Below are positions 1 to 6,525 of a stretch of 64,000 nt of DNA, in pieces. A model generated the notes under the pieces. It had not been told where the DNA came from. It worked only from the letters and a program-made list of their open reading frames with translations, and ran no database searches. The translations under genes were made by a program, and so were the position numbers. Source of the stretch: an uncultured Pseudodesulfovibrio sp. (GTDB lineage: Bacteria; Desulfobacterota; Desulfovibrionia; Desulfovibrionales; Desulfovibrionaceae); contig NZ_OY782498.1 in assembly GCF_963677845.1 (NCBI RefSeq), positions 2,797,518 through 2,861,517 of the forward strand. Direction: 5' to 3'. How positions within the stretch are numbered: the stretch's first letter is position 1; every line of letters begins with the position of its first letter.

Positions 1-36
1 CCCAATGAAGCCTGCGCCGCCGGTGACTATATACAT
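1..36 (-). CDS. hldD: NAD-dependent sugar-nucleotide epimerase, N-terminal 12 residues only (probable HldD/RfaD)
   Basis: Only the first twelve codons lie in the window. They read MYIVTGGAGFIG, the glycine-rich NAD-binding start of the extended short-chain dehydrogenase family, and best match my memory of ADP-glyceromanno-heptose 6-epimerase, which makes the L,D-heptose precursor for lipopolysaccharide core. An AGGAGA ribosome-binding site sits just upstream of the ATG (bases 41-46). Other epimerases such as GalE share the same motif, so the exact enzyme is an inference. Confidence 0.55.
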   Translation of the reverse strand, partial: MYIVTGGAGFIG

Positions 37-184
37 AGATTCTCCTCGTTGACGAAAAATGACTCACCTTTACGGTGTAAACAACTATACATACTGTGTT
101 AGCGACAGGGACGCAACCCGAAGAATCAGGACATTTCCATCGACAAACATACCGTTTATTGTATTATTTTTTCGTCTCCCCCCC

Positions 185-213
185 TTGCGCCATGCACAAC
201 TCTTGCGTATATT
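185..213 (+). promoter_or_regulatory. candidate sigma-70 promoter for the VWA-OmpA gene
   Basis: TTGCGC and TATATT are separated by 17 bases, about 60 bases before the start codon of the secreted VWA-OmpA gene. Spacing is ideal but the -35 box is only a partial match, so this is a suggestion. Confidence 0.35.
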
Positions 214-276
214 TCATAAATATGTGGCACCAGCTAATTCAAACTCATTGGAAATAATCTCTAAAGGAGTGAAATC

Positions 277-1329
277 ATGAATCAATCCAAAAAACTGCTC
301 ATGCTGACTCTTGCCGCTGTCATGGTGTTCACCTTTGCCATGGCCGCAACCGCAAGCGCAAAAATGGTCAAACAAGTCGACAATTTTATTCTTTTTGTTG
401 ACCAGTCAGGTTCCATGGCTATGACCCATGAAGGTCTTGGTGAGAAAAAAATTGATCTGGCCGTACAAACTATCAAGGCAATGAACCAAGCAATCCCAGA
501 CCTTGACTACAATTCTGCCGTGTTCATGTTTGCTCCGTTTGAAGCAAAATGCCCACCCAAGGCATACAACAAGGCATCTGTAGACGCCGCTGCGGATCGC
601 ATCACGACTGAATATGAAATTTTCAATCGCAGCACTCCGCTGGGTGCTGGCCTTGCAGACGTAGCCCCAGTTGTTGCCAGCATGCCTGGTAAAACCGCTT
701 TGGTTATCTTCACCGATGGAGATTCCAATATCGGCGCCGACCCTGTCGGTGTTGCTCAGGACCTGTACAAGACTTACGGCGACAATCTGTGTGTCCACGT
801 TGTCAGCTTTGCCGACAACGCTGCTGGTGAAGCCACCATCGACGGCATTCGCAATGCATTTCCTTGCTCCGTAGCAACTGATGCAGCGACCCTGATGAAT
901 GCAGGCGCCATGGATCAGTATGCAGAGCAGGTCTTCTACGATGTCGTCGCTGACGAACCGACTCCTGCTCCTGTCGTCGTGACTCCCATGGCCAAGGAAG
1001 TTGTGTCCTTCAACCTGAACTTCGGCTTTGACAAGTACGCAATCACCGACGAGATGATTCCTGTACTCGAACAGGCCAAGATGATTCTGGAAGAAGACTC
1101 CGCCGCAACGTACGAAGTGTCTGGTTACACTGACTCCACCGGTGCAGAAGCATACAACCAGGGCTTGTCTGAACGTCGCGCCAATTCCGTCGTGGAATGG
1201 TTGACTGCCAACGGTATCGACGCTTCCCGTCTGGAAGCCAAGGGCTATGGCGAAACCAATCCGAAGTATGACAATACCACCAAGGAAGGCCGCAGGCTGA
1301 ATCGTAGGGTTGAAATCCAAACCAAGTAG
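277..1329 (+). CDS. secreted VWA-domain protein with C-terminal OmpA peptidoglycan-binding domain
   Basis: A Sec signal peptide (about residues 1-28, ending ATASA) is followed by a von Willebrand factor A domain with the metal-binding start DQSGS (about 42-46) and FTDGDS further on. From about residue 245 to the end is an OmpA-like domain with the pattern NFGFDKYAIT, SGYTDSTG and LNRRVEI, which in this family binds peptidoglycan. The product is expected to be periplasmic and anchored to the wall, possibly organising envelope proteins; no specific role can be read. The start has a strong AAAGGAG site. It stands alone, followed by a hairpin. Confidence 0.85.
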   Translation: MNQSKKLLMLTLAAVMVFTFAMAATASAKMVKQVDNFILFVDQSGSMAMTHEGLGEKKIDLAVQTIKAMNQAIPDLDYNSAVFMFAPFEAKCPPKAYNKASVDAAADRITTEYEIFNRSTPLGAGLADVAPVVASMPGKTALVIFTDGDSNIGADPVGVAQDLYKTYGDNLCVHVVSFADNAAGEATIDGIRNAFPCSVATDAATLMNAGAMDQYAEQVFYDVVADEPTPAPVVVTPMAKEVVSFNLNFGFDKYAITDEMIPVLEQAKMILEEDSAATYEVSGYTDSTGAEAYNQGLSERRANSVVEWLTANGIDASRLEAKGYGETNPKYDNTTKEGRRLNRRVEIQTK

Positions 1330-1377
1330 AGCTATATAGAAATGGCTGGGCGGCACTGCCGCCCAGTCTATAGCTCT
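1328..1377 (+). terminator. long nested hairpin after the VWA-OmpA gene
   Basis: Outer arms AGAGCTATA/TATAGCTCT enclose a second perfect stem CTGGGCGGCA/TGCCGCCCAG. There is no T-run after it, so it may act as a 3' stabiliser or weak terminator. Confidence 0.4.
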
Positions 1378-1396
1378 GGTTAGAGGATTCAACACC

Positions 1397-1909
1397 ATGA
1401 AGACATTTGTTTTATCAGCCTTTTTGGCCGCATTTCTGACCGGGGCTTTTTTTGTGCCCGCCGCAAATGCTCAAGACACCACAGCTACCACCGAGGTAGC
1501 AATCGCCGCACCAAGCGCGACGACACCTGCCGTATCCAGCAAAAATCTGCCGATTTACCTTGATCATGACCTGGCTAAAAAGCATGCGGATTTCACCCGT
1601 TTTGCCAAAGTCAGAGTTAAGGCAATGGACAGAAACCACCGTCTGGCAAAAAGTCGTATGCAAATAACCAAACTCTCGGACGGATCTTACAAAGCTCTCT
1701 ATCACGCCATCGACTATGCAACAGTAGTCTGCAAAGTGCGTCGCTCCAGTTCAAAATCCATCCCGTACGTAGCAGTTCTCAGTTATCGCGAACTGGTTAT
1801 GGAAACGACAGCCCTCTCCCCTGAAGAATGCCGTAGAGCGGAATTCAAAGCAGTCTCAATTATCCCAAATCGCCAGATATTCAGCCATAAAAAAGGCCGC
1901 TGGCAATAA
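1397..1909 (+). CDS. secreted protein of unknown function, 170 aa
   Basis: The product begins with a clear signal peptide (hydrophobic residues 4-20, cleavage after PAANA). An Ala/Thr/Ser-rich linker (about 27-48) leads into a basic domain with two cysteines (in VVCKV and PEECRR) that could form a disulphide in the periplasm. I do not recognise the family. The C-terminus is strongly basic (FSHKKGRWQ). It follows the VWA-OmpA gene by about 70 bases, so joint transcription is possible past the intervening hairpin. Confidence 0.6.
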   Translation: MKTFVLSAFLAAFLTGAFFVPAANAQDTTATTEVAIAAPSATTPAVSSKNLPIYLDHDLAKKHADFTRFAKVRVKAMDRNHRLAKSRMQITKLSDGSYKALYHAIDYATVVCKVRRSSSKSIPYVAVLSYRELVMETTALSPEECRRAEFKAVSIIPNRQIFSHKKGRWQ

Positions 1910-1983
1910 AACAAGGTTGGCCATCGCGGGACGAGCATACCTACTCGGTCTTGGCGTGCGTCTTCCATCCAGCAGGACCCATT

Positions 1984-2181
1984 ATGGACGGACAAAATAG
2001 AAAAGACATCAAACCCGGCCTCAAAGTAAATATTGTCCTGAAAAAGGATCAACGATCCGGCAGGCTCACTCAAGGCACTGTTGCCAAGCTCTTGACCAAG
2101 TCTCCCACCCATCCCCACGGCATCAAGGTTCGCCTTGAAGACGGTCAGGTCGGGCGGGTCAAAGAAATTCTCCCGGAATAA
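1984..2181 (+). CDS. YwbE family protein, 65 aa
   Basis: Small soluble protein whose body (RKDIKPGLKVNIVLKKDQRS, then GRLTQGTVAKLLTKS and HPHGIKVRLEDGQVGRV) matches the YwbE/DUF2196 family as I remember it, including length of about 65 residues. Members look like small KOW/SH3-type barrels; the function is unknown. The ATG at 1984 gives the family's usual start, with a weak AGGA upstream; a TTG 33 bases earlier would add residues not seen in the family. It lies 13 bases before the next gene and is probably co-transcribed with it. Confidence 0.8.
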   Translation: MDGQNRKDIKPGLKVNIVLKKDQRSGRLTQGTVAKLLTKSPTHPHGIKVRLEDGQVGRVKEILPE

Positions 2182-2194
2182 GGTCATTCATCAT

Positions 2195-2662
2195 ATGACC
2201 ATGCACATATGGGTCGATGCGGACGCCTGTCCCAATATCATCAAGGACATTCTGTTCAAAGTCGCTGCACGACGTCAGGTCAAACTGACACTGGTGGCCA
2301 ACATTTCTCTTTCCGTACCATCTTCACCACTCATCAATTCCATTGTCGTCCCCGCCGGCTTTGACGAAGCCGACAATGAAATTGCCCGGCAGGTCTCCCC
2401 CGGAGACTTGGTCATCACAGCTGACATTCCTTTGGCAAACGCCATTGTGGACAAAGGTGCAACAGGTCTCAACCCTCGTGGGGAGCTCTACACCGAAGAC
2501 AATGTCAAAGGGCTATTACGGATGCGCAACCTGATGGAAGAACTCCGAAGCGGAGGCATGGTCGCAGGTGGGCCGCCTCCAATCGGCCCTAAAGATAAAC
2601 AGGAATTCACTAACCAACTTGACCGATTCCTGACACGAAACATAAAAAAGTCCGCCCTCTAA
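2195..2662 (+). CDS. YaiI/YqxD family protein (DUF188)
   Basis: The start MHIWVDADACPN is the hallmark of the YaiI/YqxD family, a PIN-like fold with conserved aspartates. VITADIPLANA and GATGLNPRGELYTEDN are further conserved blocks, and the length of 155 residues is normal. The biological role is not known; the acidic residues suggest a metal-dependent nuclease-like site, which is inference. ATG at 2195 or at 2201 (MHIWV) are both possible; I use the first. The stop codon lies inside the terminator hairpin that follows. Confidence 0.85.
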   Translation: MTMHIWVDADACPNIIKDILFKVAARRQVKLTLVANISLSVPSSPLINSIVVPAGFDEADNEIARQVSPGDLVITADIPLANAIVDKGATGLNPRGELYTEDNVKGLLRMRNLMEELRSGGMVAGGPPPIGPKDKQEFTNQLDRFLTRNIKKSAL

Positions 2663-2678
2663 GAGGACGGACTTTTTT
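2645..2678 (+). terminator. intrinsic terminator after the YaiI-family gene
   Basis: GTCCGCCCTC and GAGGACGGAC pair around the TAA stop codon with one mismatch, followed by six T. The hairpin includes the end of the coding region. Confidence 0.8.
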
Positions 2679-2710
2679 ATTTATTCTCCCAAATAACTAT
2701 ACGCTATTTG

Positions 2711-2732
2711 TGTGACGCTAAAAAACGTCACA
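2711..2732 (-). terminator. hairpin after roo
   Basis: TGTGACG and CGTCACA form a perfect 7-base stem ten bases past the roo stop codon. The loop, not the tail, carries the T-run on the roo strand, so termination efficiency is doubtful. Confidence 0.3.
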
Positions 2733-2741
2733 AGGAAAAAC

Positions 2742-3953
2742 TTAATCGCATTTTGCCTTAATGGCGGCAGCGATGGCTTTACCCTGCTCGTAGCACTTGG
2801 ACAAAGAATCATGATCAGGCACAAACTTGATCTTGACCGGATCAATGACTTCCATGTTCATGTCATTCAGCCACTGAGTCAGGACCTTGACGCACTCACC
2901 GGACCAGCCAAAAGAACCGATGGCCGAACCGATCTTGTTTTGCGGACGCAATCCCTTCATATAGGTCATCATGTCGGACATGAGCGGCAAAATGCCATTA
3001 TTGTGTGTCGGGGAACCAACAATCACGGCAGCGGAATCAAAGACTTCATGCATGACTTCAGAATGATGATTGTTCTTCATGGACATGAGACGCACGGACA
3101 CGCCTTCATCAACCAAAGCTGTCGCCACGGCTGTAGCCATTTTCTCAGTGGAATGCCACATGGAATCATACACAATGACAGCCTTCTTCTTGGGCTTCTG
3201 CTCCGCGTATTCCACGTACTTTTCCATGGCCCATTGACAATCTTCACCACGGAACATGAGACCATGATCAGGACAAAGCATGTCCAGCTCAAGATTCATC
3301 TCTTTCAAGAGATTCATAGTCTTAAGAACGACCGGGGAGTATGGCAACACGATATTCGCGTAATAGAAACGCATCAGCTCTTCCAGCTTATAACGATCTA
3401 CTTCATCAGCAAAACGTTCTGAAGTGGCCCAGTTCTGTCCAAAAGCGTCATTGGTAAATGCAATTTTCTCTTCCGGGCAGTAGGTCAGCATGGAATCAGG
3501 CCAGTGCAACATACGGGTTTCGATAAACGAGAGGTGCCGCTTACCGATACAAATCTCAGTCCCGGTGGGCACAACTTCAACAGGCCAATCCTTATAATGG
3601 AAATGGGCCATCATAGCCTTCTGCCCCATAGGGGAAGTGTACACTTTCTTAGGCTTGTATTTTTCGATAGCCAACGCCAGACAGCCAGCGTGATCCGGTT
3701 CAAGGTGGTTAATAACAAAATAGTCGATTTTGCGATCACCCAACACCTGCGCGATATTGCACTGGAGGGTACCCCAGAACTCTTCCGCCACAGTGTCGAC
3801 CAGGGTCACATTCTCGTCCATGATCAAAAAGTTGTTGTACGTAGTCCCCATCGGGGAATTGGAATACCCATGAAAATTCCGGCGGTTCCAATCAACCGAA
3901 CCAATCCAGAAAATATCATTCTTAATTTCAACAGGTTTCATTTCTCTCTCCAC
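2742..3953 (-). CDS. roo: rubredoxin:oxygen oxidoreductase (flavodiiron protein)
   Basis: Cytoplasmic flavodiiron protein that reduces oxygen to water (family members also reduce NO) with electrons from rubredoxin. The N-terminal metallo-beta-lactamase part holds the diiron ligands in NHLEPDHAG (HxExDH) and later histidines in LHWPDS and CPDHGLM. From about residue 255 a flavodoxin domain follows, with the FMN loop YDSMWHSTEKMA and SPTHNNG. Length 403 is typical. It is last in the row perR, rbr, dfx, rubredoxin, roo, next to its electron donor. A terminator-like hairpin lies just upstream, so expression may depend on read-through or on a promoter inside the rubredoxin gene. Confidence 0.95.
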   Translation of the reverse strand: MEREMKPVEIKNDIFWIGSVDWNRRNFHGYSNSPMGTTYNNFLIMDENVTLVDTVAEEFWGTLQCNIAQVLGDRKIDYFVINHLEPDHAGCLALAIEKYKPKKVYTSPMGQKAMMAHFHYKDWPVEVVPTGTEICIGKRHLSFIETRMLHWPDSMLTYCPEEKIAFTNDAFGQNWATSERFADEVDRYKLEELMRFYYANIVLPYSPVVLKTMNLLKEMNLELDMLCPDHGLMFRGEDCQWAMEKYVEYAEQKPKKKAVIVYDSMWHSTEKMATAVATALVDEGVSVRLMSMKNNHHSEVMHEVFDSAAVIVGSPTHNNGILPLMSDMMTYMKGLRPQNKIGSAIGSFGWSGECVKVLTQWLNDMNMEVIDPVKIKFVPDHDSLSKCYEQGKAIAAAIKAKCD

Positions 3954-3980
3954 ATTGAACAGTCAATCAATCGTTATGGC

Positions 3981-4011
3981 AAAAAGAGACGCGAGCAACA
4001 GCACGCGTCTC
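3981..4011 (-). terminator. intrinsic terminator between rubredoxin and roo
   Basis: On the minus strand GAGACGCG and CGCGTCTC form a perfect 8-base stem with a 10-base loop, followed by five T. Only 27 bases separate it from the roo start codon, too few for a separate promoter after it. Confidence 0.7.
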
Positions 4012-4036
4012 AGCCCCGAATATTTCAGGCAAAAAT

Positions 4037-4198
4037 TTAATCTTCCGGGACAAAGTTGTCCTTGGGAGCACCGCAGATGGGACACAACCAGTCTTCAGGA
4101 AGGTCATCAAAACTGGTACCAGCCGGAATGTCGGAATCTGGGTCACCCTGTTCCGGGTCATACACATAGCCACAAATCTCGCACACATATTTCTGCAT
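4037..4198 (-). CDS. possible separately translated 53-aa rubredoxin nested in the two-domain rubredoxin gene
   Basis: An ATG inside the linker of the larger gene would give a complete rubredoxin starting [19 protein letters not shown] and ending FVPED, with both CxxC iron ligand pairs. That is exactly the size and start of ordinary Desulfovibrio rubredoxins. An AAAAGGAG sequence lies nine bases before this ATG. The reading frame is continuous with the longer protein, so both products could be made from one message. Translation from this start is inferred, not shown. Confidence 0.5.
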   Translation of the reverse strand: MQKYVCEICGYVYDPEQGDPDSDIPAGTSFDDLPEDWLCPICGAPKDNFVPED

Positions 4199-4486
4199 GA
4201 GTCCATTCTCCTTTTGATCAGGCATATTCGCAGTCACCGCCGCTGCTGTCAACTTATCCGGATCTGTTTCAACCGGCAATTCGCAATCAGCCTTGGTTGA
4301 TCCAGGTCCCATAAGAGGACGGAAACAATTCTTGGTACCACCACAGATAGGGCATCTCCACTCATCCGGAATGTCTTTAAAAAGAGTCCCTTTGGGAATC
4401 TTCCCCCTGCGGTCACCCTTATCTGGATTGTATATATACCCGCAGTTCACGGTCTGGCACTGATACATTTCTTCCGGATTTGCCAT
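4037..4486 (-). CDS. two-domain rubredoxin, 149 aa
   Basis: Two rubredoxin domains in one frame. Domain 1 has C10 and C15 (a CX4C pair, instead of CX2C) and C45/C48; domain 2 has C102/C105 and C135/C138 with normal spacing. A linker of about 40 residues (about 59-97) joins them. Each binds one iron in a Cys4 site and carries single electrons; the neighbours rbr, dfx and roo are the expected partners in oxygen, peroxide and superoxide removal. The start at 4486 has GGAG at good spacing; an ATG 42 bases further out lacks one. The CX4C type is reminiscent of rubredoxin-2/Rdl proteins of Desulfovibrio, from memory. Confidence 0.9.
   Translation of the reverse strand: MANPEEMYQCQTVNCGYIYNPDKGDRRGKIPKGTLFKDIPDEWRCPICGGTKNCFRPLMGPGSTKADCELPVETDPDKLTAAAVTANMPDQKENGLMQKYVCEICGYVYDPEQGDPDSDIPAGTSFDDLPEDWLCPICGAPKDNFVPED
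4208..4215 (-). promoter_or_regulatory. internal ribosome-binding site in the rubredoxin linker
   Basis: AAAAGGAG on the minus strand, nine bases before an in-frame ATG (4196-4198) that begins the second rubredoxin domain. The same bases encode linker residues QKEN of the long form. It is as good as the ribosome-binding sites of neighbouring genes. Confidence 0.55.
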
Positions 4487-4510
4487 GGCTGCTCCACTGA
4501 AATTTAGAGG

Positions 4511-4538
4511 AAAATGGGCGGACCTCAAGGTCCGCCCG
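4511..4538 (-). terminator. hairpin between dfx and the rubredoxin gene
   Basis: GGGCGGACC and GGTCCGCCC form a perfect 9-base stem with a 4-base loop, followed on the minus strand by ATTTTCC. A partial terminator or processing site inside the operon. Confidence 0.5.
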
Positions 4539-4595
4539 TACAGAATACTTTTTCAAACATCAGAGTAGTACAAACGTCCCACTCTCTTCGTCAAA

Positions 4596-4979
4596 CTACG
4601 CAGCCCAAAGGCCATGCAAATTGCAGTATGCTCTGACGGATATGTCACCAGACAAACCGCAAGCACAGAATTCGGCTTCAGGAGCATCGCCGGCCTTGAG
4701 CATCTTAACGAAACAAGTGTCACCAACCATGACTTCGATCCATTCGATGTAATGTTTCTCTTCCATGGGATGTGCCACGTCACCCACTTTGACGGTAATC
4801 TTGTCGCCGTCCTTGGTCATGACAGGCACATGCTTTTCGACAGCAGCATCGACGGTATTCTCGGCCATGAGGACCATGTCCTGACCACAACAAACAAGAT
4901 CACCAGCACCTTCATGAATAGCCAAAACGATGTTGCCACAGGCTTCACACTTGTAAATTTCACCCATTTTGATTCCCAT
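4596..4979 (-). CDS. dfx: desulfoferrodoxin (superoxide reductase)
   Basis: Reduces superoxide to hydrogen peroxide in the cytoplasm with electrons from rubredoxin. The N-terminal desulforedoxin-like iron site is complete (C11, C14, C30, C31), and the catalytic site has four histidines and one cysteine in EKHVP, HPMEEKH and CNLHG (H50, H70, H76, C119, H122). At 127 residues it is the two-iron class. AAGGAG precedes the ATG at 4979 by eight bases; an in-frame ATG four codons later is less well placed. It follows rbr by 26 bases and is surely in the same transcript. Confidence 0.96.
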   Translation of the reverse strand: MGIKMGEIYKCEACGNIVLAIHEGAGDLVCCGQDMVLMAENTVDAAVEKHVPVMTKDGDKITVKVGDVAHPMEEKHYIEWIEVMVGDTCFVKMLKAGDAPEAEFCACGLSGDISVRAYCNLHGLWAA

Positions 4980-5005
4980 GTCTCAATCTCCTTAAAGTAT
5001 ATGGT

Positions 5006-5578
5006 TTACCAGTTTGTATCTTTCATTTCGAAATGCGCCTGAGGATGGTCGCAGGCCGGACATTTGGCAGGAGCCGTTGTACCCGTATGGTTGTAACCAC
5101 AGTTTTGACATCGCCACGTAATTTCGGTGTCCTTTTTGAAAACTTTGCCAGCCTCGATATTCGCAATCAAAGATTTATAGCGTTCCTCATGATACGCCTC
5201 CGCTATAGCGATATTTTCCATAACGCAGGCAATTTCAGTAAAACCTTCATCCCGTGCGATCTTGGCAAAATCAGGATACATACACTCGTGTTCTTCTTTT
5301 TCTCCGGCAGCCGCTGCATACAAATTTTCTAACGTGGTACCGATCTTTCCAGCAGGAAAGGTTGCGGTAATTTCAGCGTCGCCACCTTCAAGGAATTTGA
5401 ACAAACGTTTAGCATGTTCTTTTTCATGGTTGGCTGTTTCCGTAAAAATATTAAATATCTGTACGTATCCTTCCTTTTTCGCCACGCTAGCGAAATAGGT
5501 ATATTTATTACGTGCTTGGGACTCACCAATAAAGGCGGTCAAAATATTTTTCTCAGTCTGTGTACCTTTGAGTGACAT
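5006..5578 (-). CDS. rbr: rubrerythrin (NADH/rubredoxin peroxidase)
   Basis: Diiron peroxidase of anaerobes that reduces hydrogen peroxide to water. The ferritin-like domain (about 1-145) shows the ligand stretches GESQARNKY, ANHEKEHAKR (ExxH) and AIAEAYHEERY. A C-terminal rubredoxin-type domain has CQNC and CPAC for one Cys4 iron. Length 190 is standard. It is the first gene of rbr-dfx-rubredoxin-roo. The upstream region holds tandem TTGACA boxes and two perfect palindromes, so it is probably repressed, likely by the neighbouring PerR-type regulator. Confidence 0.96.
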   Translation of the reverse strand: MSLKGTQTEKNILTAFIGESQARNKYTYFASVAKKEGYVQIFNIFTETANHEKEHAKRLFKFLEGGDAEITATFPAGKIGTTLENLYAAAAGEKEEHECMYPDFAKIARDEGFTEIACVMENIAIAEAYHEERYKSLIANIEAGKVFKKDTEITWRCQNCGYNHTGTTAPAKCPACDHPQAHFEMKDTNW

Positions 5579-5700
5579 TGAAGCTCCTCCTACCCGGTTT
5601 GATGTCGGGTTGATGCTGATAAGTGAATTTTCATTAGTTCAATACACCAAATATCTGGCATTGTCGTATTATTTTGTCTCACCAAAACCATGATTATGTA

Positions 5701-5722
5701 TCGAATAAACAACTTTATTCGA
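5701..5722. promoter_or_regulatory. perfect palindrome upstream of rbr (candidate operator)
   Basis: TCGAATAAA and TTTATTCGA are exact reverse complements separated by four bases. The site lies in the rbr leader, downstream of the candidate promoter, where a repressor could block transcription. The binding protein is not known; PerR-type is likely from context. Confidence 0.45.
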
Positions 5723-5736
5723 ACTGACTCACTAAC

Positions 5737-5786
5737 TAGGAACTATTCCTAATTAAGATTTTTTATGCTGTCAAGTTTCTTGTCAA
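5737..5786 (-). promoter_or_regulatory. candidate rbr promoter region with TAGGAA palindrome
   Basis: Two TTGACA boxes occur in tandem on the minus strand (5781-5786 and 5769-5774). Each can pair at 17-base spacing with a -10-like box (AAAAAT, or TAGGAA). The palindrome TAGGAACTATTCCTA (5737-5751) overlaps the second -10 position. The layout suggests a regulated promoter, but no start site is known. Confidence 0.45.
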
Positions 5787-5819
5787 AAAAAAGATAAAAA
5801 AAACATGCCCATGAACGAC

Positions 5820-5853
5820 ACGAGCCAGACAAGGGGCTCCCTGTCTGGCTCGT
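5820..5853 (-). terminator. hairpin terminator after perR
   Basis: ACGAGCCAGACA and TGTCTGGCTCGT form a perfect 12-base stem with a 10-base loop about 40 bases past the perR stop. The T-rich stretch on the perR strand comes some 15 bases after the stem, so it may be a barrier rather than a standard terminator. Confidence 0.55.
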
Positions 5854-5889
5854 AACTACTCAAAAGAGTAGTGTGTCATGAATTCATAT

Positions 5890-6288
5890 CTACTGTTGTT
5901 CTTTTTGACACTTTGGGCAAATGCCCACGAATTCTACATTGGTATTCAAAATCTTATATCCCGCAGCATGCTCTTCAGGCAATTGCGGAATAACAATATC
6001 GCAATCAACATCAGCAACAGCGGTACAAATCTCACATCTGATATGTGGATGAGGCTCTGCGGTACCATCAAATCTTTTCTGTTCACCAGGGCCACCCAGC
6101 TTGAGAATCAATCCCTGAGACGAAAGAAATTCAAGATTTCTGTACACCGTACCAAGGCTGATACGGGGAATAATCTTGCGAACCATATCATACACTTCGT
6201 CTGCAGTGGGGTGACATGTCACCTTCTGCAATTCTTCCAATATCACTTTCCGTTGTTTGGAAAGGCGAAAACCCATTTCATGCGCCAT
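5890..6288 (-). CDS. perR: Fur-family regulator, PerR type
   Basis: DNA-binding repressor of the Fur superfamily, placed directly upstream of the oxygen-defence genes. The winged helix covers about residues 1-75 (LSKQRKVILEEL, HPTADEVYDMV, ISLGTVYRNLEFL). The C-terminal part has histidines in EPHPHIRC and two CxxC pairs (C85/C88, C124/C127) that hold structural zinc in PerR proteins. PerR senses peroxide through metal-catalysed histidine oxidation; that this protein does so is inferred from family and context. GGAGG precedes the start by seven bases. An inverted repeat upstream suggests that it represses itself. Confidence 0.88.
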   Translation of the reverse strand: MAHEMGFRLSKQRKVILEELQKVTCHPTADEVYDMVRKIIPRISLGTVYRNLEFLSSQGLILKLGGPGEQKRFDGTAEPHPHIRCEICTAVADVDCDIVIPQLPEEHAAGYKILNTNVEFVGICPKCQKEQQ

Positions 6289-6313
6289 GGAGAATCCTCC
6301 GATTTATTTAATA

Positions 6314-6343
6314 ACAATTACTATTAACAATAATGGTAATTGT
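6314..6343. promoter_or_regulatory. inverted repeat upstream of perR, candidate Fur/PerR box
   Basis: ACAATTAC and GTAATTGT are exact reverse complements separated by 14 AT-rich bases (TATTAACAATAATG). Size, AT content and position 26 bases before perR fit an autoregulatory Fur-family operator. Confidence 0.55.
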
Positions 6344-6472
6344 CAAGATGAATCATCTGTCATTTTGTAACATTTCCCCCTAACGTAGAATTTGATTTCG
6401 TGCAAATGCCAGAAGCCTGCCATTTTGCGGACTTTTCGTTCTAAAAAGGAATTCCCCCTTTGATATTAACGC

Positions 6473-6502
6473 AAAAAAGAGGCCCGACAATTGTCGGGCC
6501 TC
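6473..6502 (-). terminator. intrinsic terminator after the haem chemoreceptor gene
   Basis: Perfect inverted repeat with arms GAGGCCCGACAA and TTGTCGGGCCTC, followed on the minus strand by six T. Confidence 0.9.
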
Positions 6503-6525
6503 TATTCATTGTATTCAGGATGTCT

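Noticed and set aside
406..1398. 330-residue open frame antisense to the VWA-OmpA gene
   Set aside because: It mirrors the codon pattern of a clearly real gene, has no family resemblance and no ribosome-binding site.
2712..3422. 236-residue open frame antisense to roo
   Set aside because: Histidine-rich composition is a by-product of the roo codons.
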